The position numbers and the translations under genes are program-made. From Provencibacterium sp. (GTDB taxonomy: Bacteria > Bacillota > Clostridia > Oscillospirales > Ruminococcaceae), in the NCBI GenBank assembly GCA_022792175.1, contig JAAWAN010000022.1:1-64000 (forward strand): a stretch of 64,000 bases of DNA, in the 5' to 3' direction. Below, piece after piece: positions 44,941 to 54,345 of the stretch. The notes under the pieces were generated by a model that saw only the letters and a program-made list of their open reading frames with translations, did no database searches and was not told the DNA's origin. How positions within the stretch are numbered: position 1 is the first letter of the stretch; the number at the start of each line of letters is the position of its first letter.

Positions 44941-45003
44941 CCAGGCAGCGGCAAAACAGAAAACATCCAGCTGCCAAAAGAAGAAAAAAATTATCTAGGT
45001 GCC

Positions 45004-45032
45004 TTGACAAATTTCCCCTCTAAGGCTAAAAT
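45004..45032 (+). promoter_or_regulatory. Promoter of the MarR/ABC exporter operon
   Basis: A perfect TTGACA (45004-45009), 17 bases, then TAAAAT (45027-45032). It is divergent from the promoter at 44912-44940. Confidence 0.75.
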
Positions 45033-45069
45033 AATCAGGTAATGAAGCTGGAAGAGAAGGGAGCGGCCT

Positions 45070-45552
45070 ATGGAAGGCGGGGAAAATCGGGAACTGCTGA
45101 TGCAGCTGGAGCTCTGCGGGCATTTTCTCCATCACCGCGGAGGCGGCGGGCACGGGCAGGCGCGCATTCTGCGCATTCTGCGGGAAAACGGGCAGCTGGC
45201 GCAAAAGCAGCTGCAGGAAATGCTGGGCATTCAGTCCGGGTCGATGAGTGAGCTGGTCGGCAAGCTGGAAGACAGTAGGCTGATTCTGCGGGAGCGCTCC
45301 GAAAAGGACCGGCGGCAGATTCTGCTGAAAATCAGCAGCGAGGGGGAGCGCTTTATCCTGCAGCGGGAGAAAAGGCGGCAGGAGCTGGATGAGCGCCTGT
45401 TTCTCCCACTGTCTCCCGAAGAGCAGCAGCAGCTGGGGCTTCTTTTGGGAAAGCTGCTCGCCGCCTGGCGGACTGAGTACGACGGCAGCCTTTTTAACCA
45501 TCCGGGCGCCGGAAAACTGAAAAAGGGGGCAACAATTTGTTCAAATACCTGA
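45070..45552 (+). CDS. MarR-family transcriptional regulator
   Basis: A 160-residue winged-helix regulator. ARILRILRENGQLAQKQLQEMLGIQSGSMSELVGKLED is the HTH, and LILRERSEKDRRQILLKIS the beta wing with the usual DRR motif. Helices at both ends form the dimer. The extreme C-terminus overlaps the start of the ABC gene by 16 bases. It probably controls its own operon and thus the exporter that follows, in response to a substrate of that pump. A Gly/His-rich segment (HHRGGGGHG) near residue 25 is unusual. Confidence 0.9.
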   Translation: MEGGENRELLMQLELCGHFLHHRGGGGHGQARILRILRENGQLAQKQLQEMLGIQSGSMSELVGKLEDSRLILRERSEKDRRQILLKISSEGERFILQREKRRQELDERLFLPLSPEEQQQLGLLLGKLLAAWRTEYDGSLFNHPGAGKLKKGATICSNT

Positions 45553-47279
45553 AAAAATACTGGCTGTATGCGCTGCTCGCCCCGCTGTTTATGGTGGGCG
45601 AGGTGCTGGTAGACCTTCTGCAGCCGCAGCTGATGAGCACAATTGTCGATGAAGGGGTGCTCGGCCTCTCGAGCGGGGGCATCGGGAACATGCGGCTCAT
45701 TCTGGTGACCGGGCTGCAGATGATCGGGCTGCTGGCCGTCGGCGGCAGCTGCGGTGTTTTATCCGGCGTGTTCGCCAATCTGTGCGGGCAGTCGTTTGGC
45801 AACGATGTGCGCAAGGACTGCTTTCAGAAAATTATGTCGCTCTCCTTCCAGCAGACCGACCGCTTTTCCACCGGCTCGCTTATCACCCGCGTCACCAACG
45901 ATGTTACCCAGGTGCAGAATTTCGTGATGCAGGCCATCCGCGGGTTTGTGCGCACCTTTATGCTCTTCGGCGGCGGCATCATCTGCATGGTGACGCTCGA
46001 TTTGTCCTTCGGCGCCGTCATCGGCTGCGCGCTGCCGGTCGTTCTGCTGATTATCCTCTTCTTTATCCGCAAGGTGAGCCCCATCTTTGCAGCGCTGCAG
46101 CAAAAGCTCGACCGGGTGAACAGCGTTGTGCAGGAAAACGTCGCCGGCGCGCGCACGGTGAAGGCCTATGTGCGCGAGGATTATGAAAAGGACCGCTTCG
46201 GCAGGGCCAACGGCGAGCTGGTCGATACCCAGCTGCACATTCTGACCCTCTTCTCCTACATGATTCCGCTGATGAATATTCTGATGAACCTGGTAACGGT
46301 CGCCATCCTCTATATGGGCTCGGTGCGCATACAGTCCGGCTCGCTGACGCCGGGCAGCATTATGGCGGCTATCACCTATGTCTCCCAGATTATGCACAGC
46401 GTGATTATGCTGGCGATGATCTTCCAGTCGATTTCGCGCGGCAGCGCCTCCGCCCAGCGGCTGCGGGAGGTACTCGACTGCGTTCCCGCCATTGCGGACG
46501 GCACCGCCGCCATTCCGAATACGCCGAAGGGAGAAATCGAATTTCGCAATGTCTCCTTCTCCTATCCGGGCGGGAGCGGAGAGAAGGTGCTTGAACATAT
46601 CAGCCTTACCATCCATCCGGGCGAAACGCTCGGAATCTTAGGCGCGACCGGCAGCGGCAAATCCTCGCTGGTGGGGCTCATCCCCCGGTTTTATGACGTG
46701 AGCGAGGGCGCCGTTCTGCTTGACGGGGTGGATGTGCGGGAATACCCGCTGCAGCAGCTGCGCAGCCGGATTGCCATTGCACTGCAGAAAAGCGAGCTGT
46801 TCAATATGAGCATTGCCGACAACATCCGCTGGGGCCGGGAGCAGGCCGGGCAGGCAGAGATTGAGGCTGCCGCCGAAACCGCCCAGGCCGCCAGCTTTAT
46901 CGCCCACCAGCCGGAAGGCTATGAGACCGCCGTTTCCGAGATGGGTGCCAGCCTCTCCGGCGGGCAGAAGCAGCGGGTTGCCATCAGCCGGGCGGTGTTA
47001 AAGGAGGCGCCGGTGATGATTTTTGACGATGCCACCAGCGCCCTTGACCTTAAAACCGAGGCGCAGCTGTATGCGGCGCTCGGAAAGCGCAGCAGCAGGG
47101 CAACCAAAATCATCATCGCCCAGCGCATCGCCTCGGTGAAAAGCGCCGACCGCATCGCCGTTATCGACAACGGCCGCATTGCCGCCTGCGCCAACCACGA
47201 GGAGCTGATGAAAAGCTGCGCCATCTATCAAGATATCTACAATTCTCAGCTGAAGAAAGGGGATGAGCCGAATGCCTAA
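45537..47279 (+). CDS. ABC exporter half-transporter, subunit with degenerate ATP site
   Basis: A 580-residue fused membrane/ATPase protein. Six helices (1-310) are followed by an ATPase with Walker A GATGSGKSS, signature LSGGQKQR, Walker B VMIFDDATSALD and the switch IIAQRIASV. The catalytic Glu after Walker B is Asp, and the H-loop His is Gln, so its own site is degenerate, while its signature motif is canonical. This is the pattern of one half of a heterodimeric multidrug-type exporter such as BmrCD. The start is TTG at 45537 with GGGGG seven bases upstream. It overlaps marR and the partner gene. Confidence 0.94.
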   Translation: MFKYLKKYWLYALLAPLFMVGEVLVDLLQPQLMSTIVDEGVLGLSSGGIGNMRLILVTGLQMIGLLAVGGSCGVLSGVFANLCGQSFGNDVRKDCFQKIMSLSFQQTDRFSTGSLITRVTNDVTQVQNFVMQAIRGFVRTFMLFGGGIICMVTLDLSFGAVIGCALPVVLLIILFFIRKVSPIFAALQQKLDRVNSVVQENVAGARTVKAYVREDYEKDRFGRANGELVDTQLHILTLFSYMIPLMNILMNLVTVAILYMGSVRIQSGSLTPGSIMAAITYVSQIMHSVIMLAMIFQSISRGSASAQRLREVLDCVPAIADGTAAIPNTPKGEIEFRNVSFSYPGGSGEKVLEHISLTIHPGETLGILGATGSGKSSLVGLIPRFYDVSEGAVLLDGVDVREYPLQQLRSRIAIALQKSELFNMSIADNIRWGREQAGQAEIEAAAETAQAASFIAHQPEGYETAVSEMGASLSGGQKQRVAISRAVLKEAPVMIFDDATSALDLKTEAQLYAALGKRSSRATKIIIAQRIASVKSADRIAVIDNGRIAACANHEELMKSCAIYQDIYNSQLKKGDEPNA

Positions 47280-49089
47280 GGAGCCGCCGAAAGAGATGGA
47301 TATACCCGGTCCGGGCCGCCGCGGTCCGGGAGGCCGGGGAATGCCTGTCGAAAAACCAATGGATGGGAAAAAGACGGTCACCAAGCTGCTGCGCTACTTT
47401 CAGCAGGAGCGCACAAGCGTTCTCGTGCTCATTCTGATTGTCAGTGCGGGGGTCATCTGTTCGGTATATGCCCCGCGGCTGCAGAGCCGCGCCATTGATG
47501 AAATCACCGCCCGCGCCTTCGATAAGCTGACCCCCATTCTGCTGACGATGATTGCCCTTTACCTGCTCTATGCCGTCGGAACGCTCTTTCAGAGCCTGTT
47601 AAGCGCCCGCCTGAGCCAGCGGCTGGTGCGCCGGATGCGCGAGGAGCTTTTCGACCGGATTGTCAACCTCCCCATCCGCTATCTCGATACCCATGCGCAC
47701 GGCGACATTATGAGCCGGATGACCAACGATGTGGAAAACATCTCCAACACGGTCGCCCAGTCTCTGGGCTCGCTGGTCTCGGGCATTCTGACCATTTTAG
47801 GCACCGTTGTCATGATGCTCAGCTACTGCTGGCAGCTGGCGCTTCTCTCCTGCCTGACGGTGGTGCTCAACGTTATTGCCACCAAATACCTCTCGGGCGC
47901 GATGCGCCGCTTTTTCAGAAAGCGCCAGCAGCTGCTCGGCAGCCTCAACAGCAGCGTGGAGGAGATGGTGAGCGGCTACCATACGGTGGTCGCCTACAAC
48001 CGGCAGGAGAAGGTCATCGAGGAGTTTAACGCCATTTCGGATGAGCTGACCACCACCGGCATCAAAGCGGAAATTCTGGGCGGATCGATGGGGCCGGTGA
48101 TGAACCTCATCAGCAACATCGGCTTTGTGATTATCGCGGCGATGGGCGGCTATTTCGCGCTCAGGGGTATGATCTCCATCGGCGTTATCTCCGCCTTTAT
48201 CGTTTATGCCAAGCAGTTCGGCCGCCCGATCAACGAAATTGCCCAGCTCTATGGGCAGATTCAAACGGCCATCGCCGGCGCGGAGCGGGTTTTCGCCATT
48301 CTCGAGGAGCCCCCCGAGGATAAGAGCGGAAAGGGGACGATGGAGCAGAGCCGCGGGGTTGTCTCCTTTAAAAACGTCAATTTCTCCTATGTACCCGGAA
48401 AGCCGGTGCTGCACGATTTTAACCTCACGGTGCATGCCGGGCAGAAGGTAGCGCTCGTCGGCGCGACCGGTAGCGGGAAGACGACCGTTGTCAACCTTTT
48501 GATGCGCTTTTATGATATCGACAGCGGAGAGATCCTCATAGACGGCGTCAACATCCGCGATATCGGCAGCGATGCGCTGCGCAGGAGCACAGCCATCGTT
48601 TTGCAGGACACCATCCTCTTTTCCGATACCATCCGCGGCAACCTCAAATATTCCAATCTGGCGGCTTCGGATGAGCAGATGGTGCAGGCAGCCAAAATGA
48701 GCAACTGCCATGCGATGGTCTGCCGGCTGCACGACGGCTACGACACCCTGCTCTCCGAGTCGGGCACCAATCTTTCGCAGGGTCAGCGCCAGCTGCTCTC
48801 AATCGGCCGGGCATTTCTGGCCGACCCGAAAATCCTCATTCTCGATGAGGCCACCTCCAGCGTCGACACCCGCACCGAAAAGAATATTCAGGATGCGATG
48901 GTGCGCCTGATGCACGAGCGAACGAGCATCATCATCGCCCACCGGCTTTCCACCATTCAGGATGCGGACGTCATCGTCGTCATGGATGAGGGCAGGATTG
49001 TGGAGACCGGCAACCACCGGGAGCTGCTGCAGCAGAAGGGGCGCTACTATGAGCTGTATATGACCCAGTTCGCCGGACAGGCAACCTGA
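47272..49089 (+). CDS. ABC exporter half-transporter, catalytic subunit
   Basis: A 605-residue partner of the gene before. The N-terminus is rich in Pro, Gly and Arg (PGPGRRGPGGRGMP). Six helices follow, then an ATPase with Walker A GATGSGKTT, Walker B ILILDEATSSVD with the catalytic Glu, and the switch IIIAHRLSTI with the His. The signature is LSQGQRQ rather than LSGGQ. So the competent site combines this Walker B with the signature of the partner. ATG 47272 is chosen because AAAGGGG lies nine bases before it; ATG 47263 sits on that site. Substrate unknown; drugs or peptides are possible. Confidence 0.94.
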   Translation: MPKEPPKEMDIPGPGRRGPGGRGMPVEKPMDGKKTVTKLLRYFQQERTSVLVLILIVSAGVICSVYAPRLQSRAIDEITARAFDKLTPILLTMIALYLLYAVGTLFQSLLSARLSQRLVRRMREELFDRIVNLPIRYLDTHAHGDIMSRMTNDVENISNTVAQSLGSLVSGILTILGTVVMMLSYCWQLALLSCLTVVLNVIATKYLSGAMRRFFRKRQQLLGSLNSSVEEMVSGYHTVVAYNRQEKVIEEFNAISDELTTTGIKAEILGGSMGPVMNLISNIGFVIIAAMGGYFALRGMISIGVISAFIVYAKQFGRPINEIAQLYGQIQTAIAGAERVFAILEEPPEDKSGKGTMEQSRGVVSFKNVNFSYVPGKPVLHDFNLTVHAGQKVALVGATGSGKTTVVNLLMRFYDIDSGEILIDGVNIRDIGSDALRRSTAIVLQDTILFSDTIRGNLKYSNLAASDEQMVQAAKMSNCHAMVCRLHDGYDTLLSESGTNLSQGQRQLLSIGRAFLADPKILILDEATSSVDTRTEKNIQDAMVRLMHERTSIIIAHRLSTIQDADVIVVMDEGRIVETGNHRELLQQKGRYYELYMTQFAGQAT

Positions 49090-49109
49090 GAGAACTGCCG
49101 CAGCCTTTA

Positions 49110-49242
49110 TTCCGGCTTGCAGAAACCGGAAAAAACGGCGCTTTCGCGCCGGAAGGCGCGAAATTCGGGGCGCAAGTTTTCCCCGAAAGCGTTTTTTCGA
49201 AAGAGCGCGCTGTAAAACGCAAGTTTTGCAGCGCGCTCTTTT
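49110..49242. repeat. Composite hairpin repeat, copy B
   Basis: TTCCGG...CCGGAA (49110-49131), then a GCGAAATTCGGGG...CCCCGAAAGCG unit (about 49157-49191), then a terminal stem with the GCGCGCTGTAAAAC core (about 49201-49240) and TTTTC. It fills the gap between the ABC exporter and the converging Gfo/Idh gene. The block order is as in the copies at 31850 and 56803. Confidence 0.75.
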
Positions 49243-50418
49243 CTATCTGGTCAGTGATTTCTCGAAATCTATCTGCGCGCTGCCGGAGGTTTTCTTTTCA
49301 TAGCGGGAATTTTGAATAAGCTCCTGCAGCTTTTTCTCATAGGCGTCCCCATTAAGCGGGAAATACACCGCCCGCTCCTCAAAGGAGGAGAGCATAATGC
49401 CGTTGGCGAGCATGACGGGGTTTAGCCCCTCCGTGCCGTTGGCAATCAGGTCGATATCCCCCGTCTGGATGGAGCGGATAAACCGCTCGGTCACCACCCG
49501 GTGCCCCTGCGGCTGGTTCATATCCACCGGGATATGGGTCTCCCAGTTTTCCACCGCGCCGAAGCCCTGGTTGGTCGTGCGGCAGTAGTCGAGCATCGAA
49601 ACGCGGTTGCGGTAGAGGAGCATCTCCCCCCGGTGCCAGACCAGCGTGCCGTTTTCGCCGACGATTTCAAATCGGTTGGTGCCGGGGCACTCGCCGGTGG
49701 TGACGATGAAGTGCCCTATCATGCCGTTTTCGTGCTCCATGTAGGCGGTGACCTCATCCTCCACCTCGATATCATGGAACTTGCCGATATGCGCAAAGCC
49801 GTTAACCCTCTCGGGCATGCCGAACAACCAGTGGTACATATCCAGATTGTGCGGGCACTGGTTGGTGAGAATGCCGCCGCCCTCTCCCGCCCAGGTAGCG
49901 CGCCACCCGCCGCTGTCATAGTAGGCCTGGGAACGGAACCACGTGGTGTTAATCCAGGTGACCCGGGTCAGCCTGCCCAATTCTCCCCCCTGCAGAATGT
50001 CCTTGATTTTCCGATAGCAGGGCAGTGTGCGCTCCTGAAACATAATGCCGAAAACCAGCTTCGGAAGGCGCTCTTTGGCCTTCTCATAGGCGGCAATCAT
50101 CCTTTTGGCCCCGTTGACATGGACAGTAATCGGCTTTTCGGTCATCACATGGATGCCGCGCTCGAAGGCATCCACCGCTATCGGCACATGGTCATAGTGC
50201 GGAACGGCGATAATCACCGCCTGCACCTCACCGCTCTCCAGCATCTCCCGGTGGCTATAAAACGCCCGGGTCTGATAGAGCTGCGCAAAGCGGTCCGTCT
50301 TTTCCGGAATGATATCGCACACCCCCGCAATCTTCACCGTCTGCATCTGGCAGAGGTAGCGCAGGTGGCTCGAGCCCATATTGCCGAGCCCGATAACGCC
50401 CAGCTTTACCGGATTCAT
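49243..50418 (-). CDS. Gfo/Idh/MocA-family oxidoreductase
   Basis: A 391-residue NAD(P)-dependent enzyme. The Rossmann start is LGVIGLGNMGSSHL, EKPITVH carries the conserved Lys, and GGGILTNQCPHNLDMYHWLFG has the His/Asp set of the C-terminal domain. AAGGAGGAAG precedes the ATG. It is the last gene of the sugar importer operon, 58 bases behind the permease. Members oxidise inositols, sugars or glycosides, including redox steps of glycoside cleavage. The substrate is likely what the importer carries. Confidence 0.92.
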   Translation of the reverse strand: MNPVKLGVIGLGNMGSSHLRYLCQMQTVKIAGVCDIIPEKTDRFAQLYQTRAFYSHREMLESGEVQAVIIAVPHYDHVPIAVDAFERGIHVMTEKPITVHVNGAKRMIAAYEKAKERLPKLVFGIMFQERTLPCYRKIKDILQGGELGRLTRVTWINTTWFRSQAYYDSGGWRATWAGEGGGILTNQCPHNLDMYHWLFGMPERVNGFAHIGKFHDIEVEDEVTAYMEHENGMIGHFIVTTGECPGTNRFEIVGENGTLVWHRGEMLLYRNRVSMLDYCRTTNQGFGAVENWETHIPVDMNQPQGHRVVTERFIRSIQTGDIDLIANGTEGLNPVMLANGIMLSSFEERAVYFPLNGDAYEKKLQELIQNSRYEKKTSGSAQIDFEKSLTR

Positions 50419-50476
50419 TTTTCTTCCTCCTTCAGTCTGTTTATTTAAATCCCCTTATCCGCTCTCTCCTAGCCGT

Positions 50477-51361
50477 TCAGCCCTTTACGGCGCCGATCAT
50501 GACGCCTTTGACAAAATATTTCTGCAGAAACGGATAGACCAGCAGAATGGGGACAGTGGCCACCATAATGGTGGCATATTTGACGATTTCGCTCACCGGC
50601 TCCTTATCTACCGAGGTAGAGAGGTTGGTCAGCATGCTGTCGGTGCTGCTGGAAATCAGAATTTCCCGCAAAATCAGCTGCAGCGGATAGAGCTCCCGGT
50701 TGCGCAGGTAGATCATCGCGTTAAACCAGCTGTTCCAGTGGCCAACGCCATAGAAAAGAATCATAACGGCGACGATGGGCATCGACAGCGGCAGGATGAT
50801 TTTTATCAGCACCGTCAGCTCGCTCGCCCCATCTATCTTTGCCGATTCCTCCAGGCTTGCCGGCAGCGCTAAAAGCGAGGTGCGCATGATGATGAGGTTA
50901 TAGGTGCTGATGGCGGTGGGCAGTATCAGCGCCAGCCTGGTATTATACAGCCCCAGCGAGCGCACAATCAGATAGTTCGGAATGAGCCCCCCGTTAAAAA
51001 ACATGGTGAACACCACAAACATCATCAGCGCGTTTTTAATCATAAAGCTGCGCCGGGACAGAAGAAAGGCCGCCAGCGTCGTCATTACGATGTTGAGCGC
51101 CGTTCCCGCGAGGACATAAAAAAGGGTGTTCCCATAGCTCTGCAAAATCATCGGGTTATCGAACACCATTTTATAGGCCCCGGTGGTGAAGCCCAGCGGC
51201 CGCAGCAGAATGCCGGTATGGCGAACCATCTCCTCGGGGCTGCTCACCGAGGCAAACGCCACATAGACAAGCGGATAGAGGGTAACCACCATGAGAAGCA
51301 GCATGAACACCGTATTGACGGCGGTAAACAGCTTTTCAGCCGGTGTGGTTTTTATTTTCAT
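50477..51361 (-). CDS. Sugar ABC transporter permease (LplC/YtcP-like)
   Basis: A 294-residue permease with six helices. The coupling motif is ESAKIDGASELTVLIKIILPLSMP. The C-terminus (FLQKYFVKGVMIGAVKG) is the typical end of the MalG/LplC branch. The ATG at 51361 is preferred; GGAGGGG lies upstream, and the longer frame to 51412 has no better start. It forms a dimer with the LplB-like permease before it. No ATPase gene is seen; such importers use a shared MsmX-type ATPase. Confidence 0.94.
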   Translation of the reverse strand: MKIKTTPAEKLFTAVNTVFMLLLMVVTLYPLVYVAFASVSSPEEMVRHTGILLRPLGFTTGAYKMVFDNPMILQSYGNTLFYVLAGTALNIVMTTLAAFLLSRRSFMIKNALMMFVVFTMFFNGGLIPNYLIVRSLGLYNTRLALILPTAISTYNLIIMRTSLLALPASLEESAKIDGASELTVLIKIILPLSMPIVAVMILFYGVGHWNSWFNAMIYLRNRELYPLQLILREILISSSTDSMLTNLSTSVDKEPVSEIVKYATIMVATVPILLVYPFLQKYFVKGVMIGAVKG

Positions 51362-51392
51362 TTTGTCTTTTCCCCTCCCCTTTCGCTGCAGC

Positions 51393-52343
51393 CTACCACA
51401 AGCTCGTTTCATTCACCGCGCGGCTGATGCGGTTGGCCGCCAGTACCAGTGCAAAGTTGATGGCCGAGTTAAACAGGCCGACCGCGGCGCTGAAGCTGTA
51501 GTTAAAATCCAGCAGGCCCTTGCGGTAGACATAGGAGGATATTACATCCGACGTTTCATAGATGGTGGGGTTATACAGAAGGATAATTTTCTCAAACCCC
51601 ACGTTCATCATGTTGCCGATGCGCAGAATGAGCATGATGACAACGGTGGGCATAATGCAGGGGATGGTGATGCTCAGCATCTGCCGCAGCCGCCCCGCCC
51701 CATCAATGCGCGCTGCCTCATACAGCTCCTGGTCCACCCCGGTCAGCGCTGCCAGATAGATAATCGTTCCCCAGCCCGCCTCCTGCCAGATGCCGGAGAG
51801 CACATAGACCGGCTTGAAGAGGGATGCCTCCAGCATAATATTGGTGCGTTCCCCGCCAAAGAGGGCGATGACATCGTTAATCAGCCCGTTTCGAGCGGTG
51901 AAATCCAGAATCAGCCCACAGATCACCATAACGGAGATAAAATGCGGCATGTAGATAACCGTCTGCACCGTTTTTTTAAAGCGCAGGCTGCGTATCTCGT
52001 TTATCAGCAGCGCCAGAAGAACCGGAATGGGGAACGCGAAAATCAGCTGATAAAGATTAATCAGAACGGTATTGCGCAGAATCCTGAAAAAGTAGATATC
52101 CTGAAAGAACGCGGCAAAGTGCTTAAAGCCCGCCCAGGGGCTGCCCAAAATACCCCTGCCAGCGGAAAAATCCTTAAAGGCAATGCTCGCCCCATACATG
52201 GGCAGGTAGCAGAAGATGAGGTAATAGGCCACTACCGGTATGGCGAGCAGATACAGCGCCCGGTTCCTTTTAAAATCCAGCCTCAGCCGGCCCCAGAATT
52301 GGGAAAAGCGCCCCGGCTTTCGGGCGGGTGCAGCTTGAAGCAT
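51393..52343 (-). CDS. Sugar ABC transporter permease (LplB/YtcP partner)
   Basis: A 316-residue permease with six helices and the coupling segment ELYEAARIDGAGRLRQMLSITIPCIMP. The N-terminal LYLLAIPVVAYYLIFCYLPMYGASIAFKDFS region is typical of the LplB/YteP group. The ATG at 52343 follows AAAGGAGG and is preferred to the longer frame to 52469, which overlaps the binding-protein gene. It stands between the solute-binding protein and the second permease. Confidence 0.94.
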   Translation of the reverse strand: MLQAAPARKPGRFSQFWGRLRLDFKRNRALYLLAIPVVAYYLIFCYLPMYGASIAFKDFSAGRGILGSPWAGFKHFAAFFQDIYFFRILRNTVLINLYQLIFAFPIPVLLALLINEIRSLRFKKTVQTVIYMPHFISVMVICGLILDFTARNGLINDVIALFGGERTNIMLEASLFKPVYVLSGIWQEAGWGTIIYLAALTGVDQELYEAARIDGAGRLRQMLSITIPCIMPTVVIMLILRIGNMMNVGFEKIILLYNPTIYETSDVISSYVYRKGLLDFNYSFSAAVGLFNSAINFALVLAANRISRAVNETSLW

Positions 52344-52413
52344 CCCTCTTGCCTCCTTTTTGGGAACCTGCCCGCCGCGGGGAATCTCCCCGCGGCGGCA
52401 GGCCGTGCCCTGT

Positions 52414-54117
52414 TCAGCGGTTCTTATATCTCTCGTAAGCGGTCTGCTCAATGACCAGCGCCTCTTCAATCCCCATATCCTGAATGTTCTTCACATAGTC
52501 ATCGAATTCGCTCAGCGGAACGATGCCCATAATGAACTTGTTGAGCATCTCATCGGTATAGGTGTTGACCTTGTTCATGATATCCGCAACCTTCGAGCTC
52601 TCATCAGTCAGAAGCGAGATGGGCGGCAGAATCCTCTCCCCGCTTCCAACGCTCCAGCGGCTGACCGCCTCCTGCTGCTCCGGCAGCCACATGCGCTGGT
52701 TCCACAGCGAGTTGGAGTTAAACATAACGCCGTTGTTCGCGCCGGGGGCATACTGCGCAAGCGCCTGGTCAAGCGAAAGGCCGTCCGGGTTGTTGGTAAT
52801 CTTCTCGGTTAGGGTGAAGACGCCGTTGTCATTCGTATAGCTCTCGCCCTCAATGCCCCAATTATAGAGCGCATCGCCCTCCTCCGAGAAGCCGAAGTCC
52901 AGCAGCTGGGCTGCCTCCACCGCATATTTGCACTTTGCGCTGATGGCTGCGCCATGCGCCTCTACCGGATAGAAGGAGGCCCCGTCAAAGTTATAGGGCT
53001 TGCCGCCGGAAACATAGGGCTGCACCGTACCGGTAATTTTAGCGGTGGGCTCCTTCTCCTTCATCAGCTGTACAAAGCGTCCCAGCGTGCCGGAGGTAGC
53101 GCCCGTCCAGGCGCCGGCAATGCTGCCGCTGACCTTGGCATCAAACTGCTTGCCGTCGGTCGTGACATAGTCGACATCCAGCAGCCCTTCGCTGTACCAC
53201 TGGTTCATCGTCTCCAGAAAATCGCGGTAAACCGGATCATAGGGGCCGAATTTTACCGTATCGCCCTCCAGATAGAAGCCATAGTAGCTCCCCCAGGCGC
53301 GCAGCCACTGGTTGATGTCGTTGCCCTTGTGGATGAGCGGGATTTCATCCGCCTGGCCGTTTCCGTTCGGGTCCTGCGTTTTAAAGGCGGTCAGCACCTC
53401 ATACCACTCGTCCATCGTTTCCGGCACATCCAGCCCCACCTTGTCCAGCCAGTCCTGCCGTATCTGCCAGCCAAAGGTGCGGAAGGCAGGCTTCAGCTCG
53501 GCCGATCGCTGGTAAAGCTCATAGCTGCCGCCCGGATAGCAGTAGTAGAACCCTTCATCCGTTCTTAAATCCTTGCCGAATTCCGGCTTCTCCTCAATCA
53601 CCCGGCGGATGTTGGGGGAATACTTCTCAATCAGGTCGTTGAGCGGGAGAATCAGGTTTTCAGAGAGCGCCTTGGTCGCGCCGCCGGGATAGCCGTTTCT
53701 CCAATCATAGAAAACGATATCGGCAAGGTCGGCGGAGGCCATCATCAGGTTAAACTGCTCCTTGGTCTGCCCGACAGGCGGATGCTGCCACTCAATATGG
53801 ATGTTGGTCAGTTCCTCCAGCTTCTGGTAGGCGGCCACCTCCCCATAGGACTTTTTGGTTACGCTTGTCTTCCCATCCAACTCATAAAACCAGGTTAAGG
53901 TAATCGGCTTTTCGGTGATCGGGAAATGCAGCTCGGTGAGCGCCCCATCCGCCTCGGTCTCCCCCTGCGCGGCTGAGGAGGCCGGTGCGCTGCCGCCAGG
54001 CGCCGGCTGCGGCGCGGAGGAAGCGCTTCCCTTCCCGGAGGAGCAAGCGGAAAAAGCCGAAGCTGCCAGCGAGAGGGTCAGCGCGGCTGCAAGCCATCTG
54101 CGTTTCGTCATCATCAT
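52414..54117 (-). CDS. Extracellular solute-binding lipoprotein of the sugar importer
   Basis: A 567-residue lipoprotein (LSLAASAFSAC lipobox) with a Ser/Ala/Pro-rich tether (about 26-60) and a two-lobe binding fold. It is of the long LplA/YtcQ type: LTWFYELDGKTSVTKKSYGEVAAYQKL is close to the start of the mature domain. Large binding proteins of this kind usually take oligosaccharides. Three ATG codons stand in a row (54117, 54114, 54111) behind GGAGGG, and the last has the best spacing. It is the first gene of the operon, with its own promoter. Confidence 0.93.
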   Translation of the reverse strand: MMMTKRRWLAAALTLSLAASAFSACSSGKGSASSAPQPAPGGSAPASSAAQGETEADGALTELHFPITEKPITLTWFYELDGKTSVTKKSYGEVAAYQKLEELTNIHIEWQHPPVGQTKEQFNLMMASADLADIVFYDWRNGYPGGATKALSENLILPLNDLIEKYSPNIRRVIEEKPEFGKDLRTDEGFYYCYPGGSYELYQRSAELKPAFRTFGWQIRQDWLDKVGLDVPETMDEWYEVLTAFKTQDPNGNGQADEIPLIHKGNDINQWLRAWGSYYGFYLEGDTVKFGPYDPVYRDFLETMNQWYSEGLLDVDYVTTDGKQFDAKVSGSIAGAWTGATSGTLGRFVQLMKEKEPTAKITGTVQPYVSGGKPYNFDGASFYPVEAHGAAISAKCKYAVEAAQLLDFGFSEEGDALYNWGIEGESYTNDNGVFTLTEKITNNPDGLSLDQALAQYAPGANNGVMFNSNSLWNQRMWLPEQQEAVSRWSVGSGERILPPISLLTDESSKVADIMNKVNTYTDEMLNKFIMGIVPLSEFDDYVKNIQDMGIEEALVIEQTAYERYKNR

Positions 54118-54167
54118 TTTCCCTCCATCATTTAAAGATTGGTGTTTTGTAGCGTCTTGCTTAATAA

Positions 54168-54196
54168 AGTCTATATTTTCAGAATCATTTTGTAAA
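54168..54196 (-). promoter_or_regulatory. Promoter of the sugar importer operon
   Basis: On the minus strand TTTACA (54196-54191), 17 bases, then TAGACT (54173-54168). The surrounding region is A+T-rich, where the AraC-type regulator probably binds. Confidence 0.5.
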
Positions 54197-54289
54197 TATT
54201 TTATATTTTAGATGGATATTGGATTCTTTAGAAAGCGGATAGCGTTTTCTTTGGTTATGGATTTTTTAGATAGCTTTCCCAGAAAAAAT

Positions 54290-54330
54290 GCTGCAATCGA
54301 ACCTATTCTGTTCGATTGCAGCGTTTTTTT
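54290..54330. terminator. Bidirectional terminator behind the AraC-type regulator
   Basis: GCTGCAATCGAAC (54290-54302) pairs perfectly with GTTCGATTGCAGC (54310-54322). T-runs stand on both sides: TTTTTTT on plus after it, TTTTTT on minus. Confidence 0.85.
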
Positions 54331-54345
54331 CAATGGTCTACGGGG

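Noticed and set aside
45042-45251. An alternative frame overlapping the start of marR
   Set aside because: It is short, Ala/Arg-rich and out of frame with the clear MarR protein, which has the better ribosome site.
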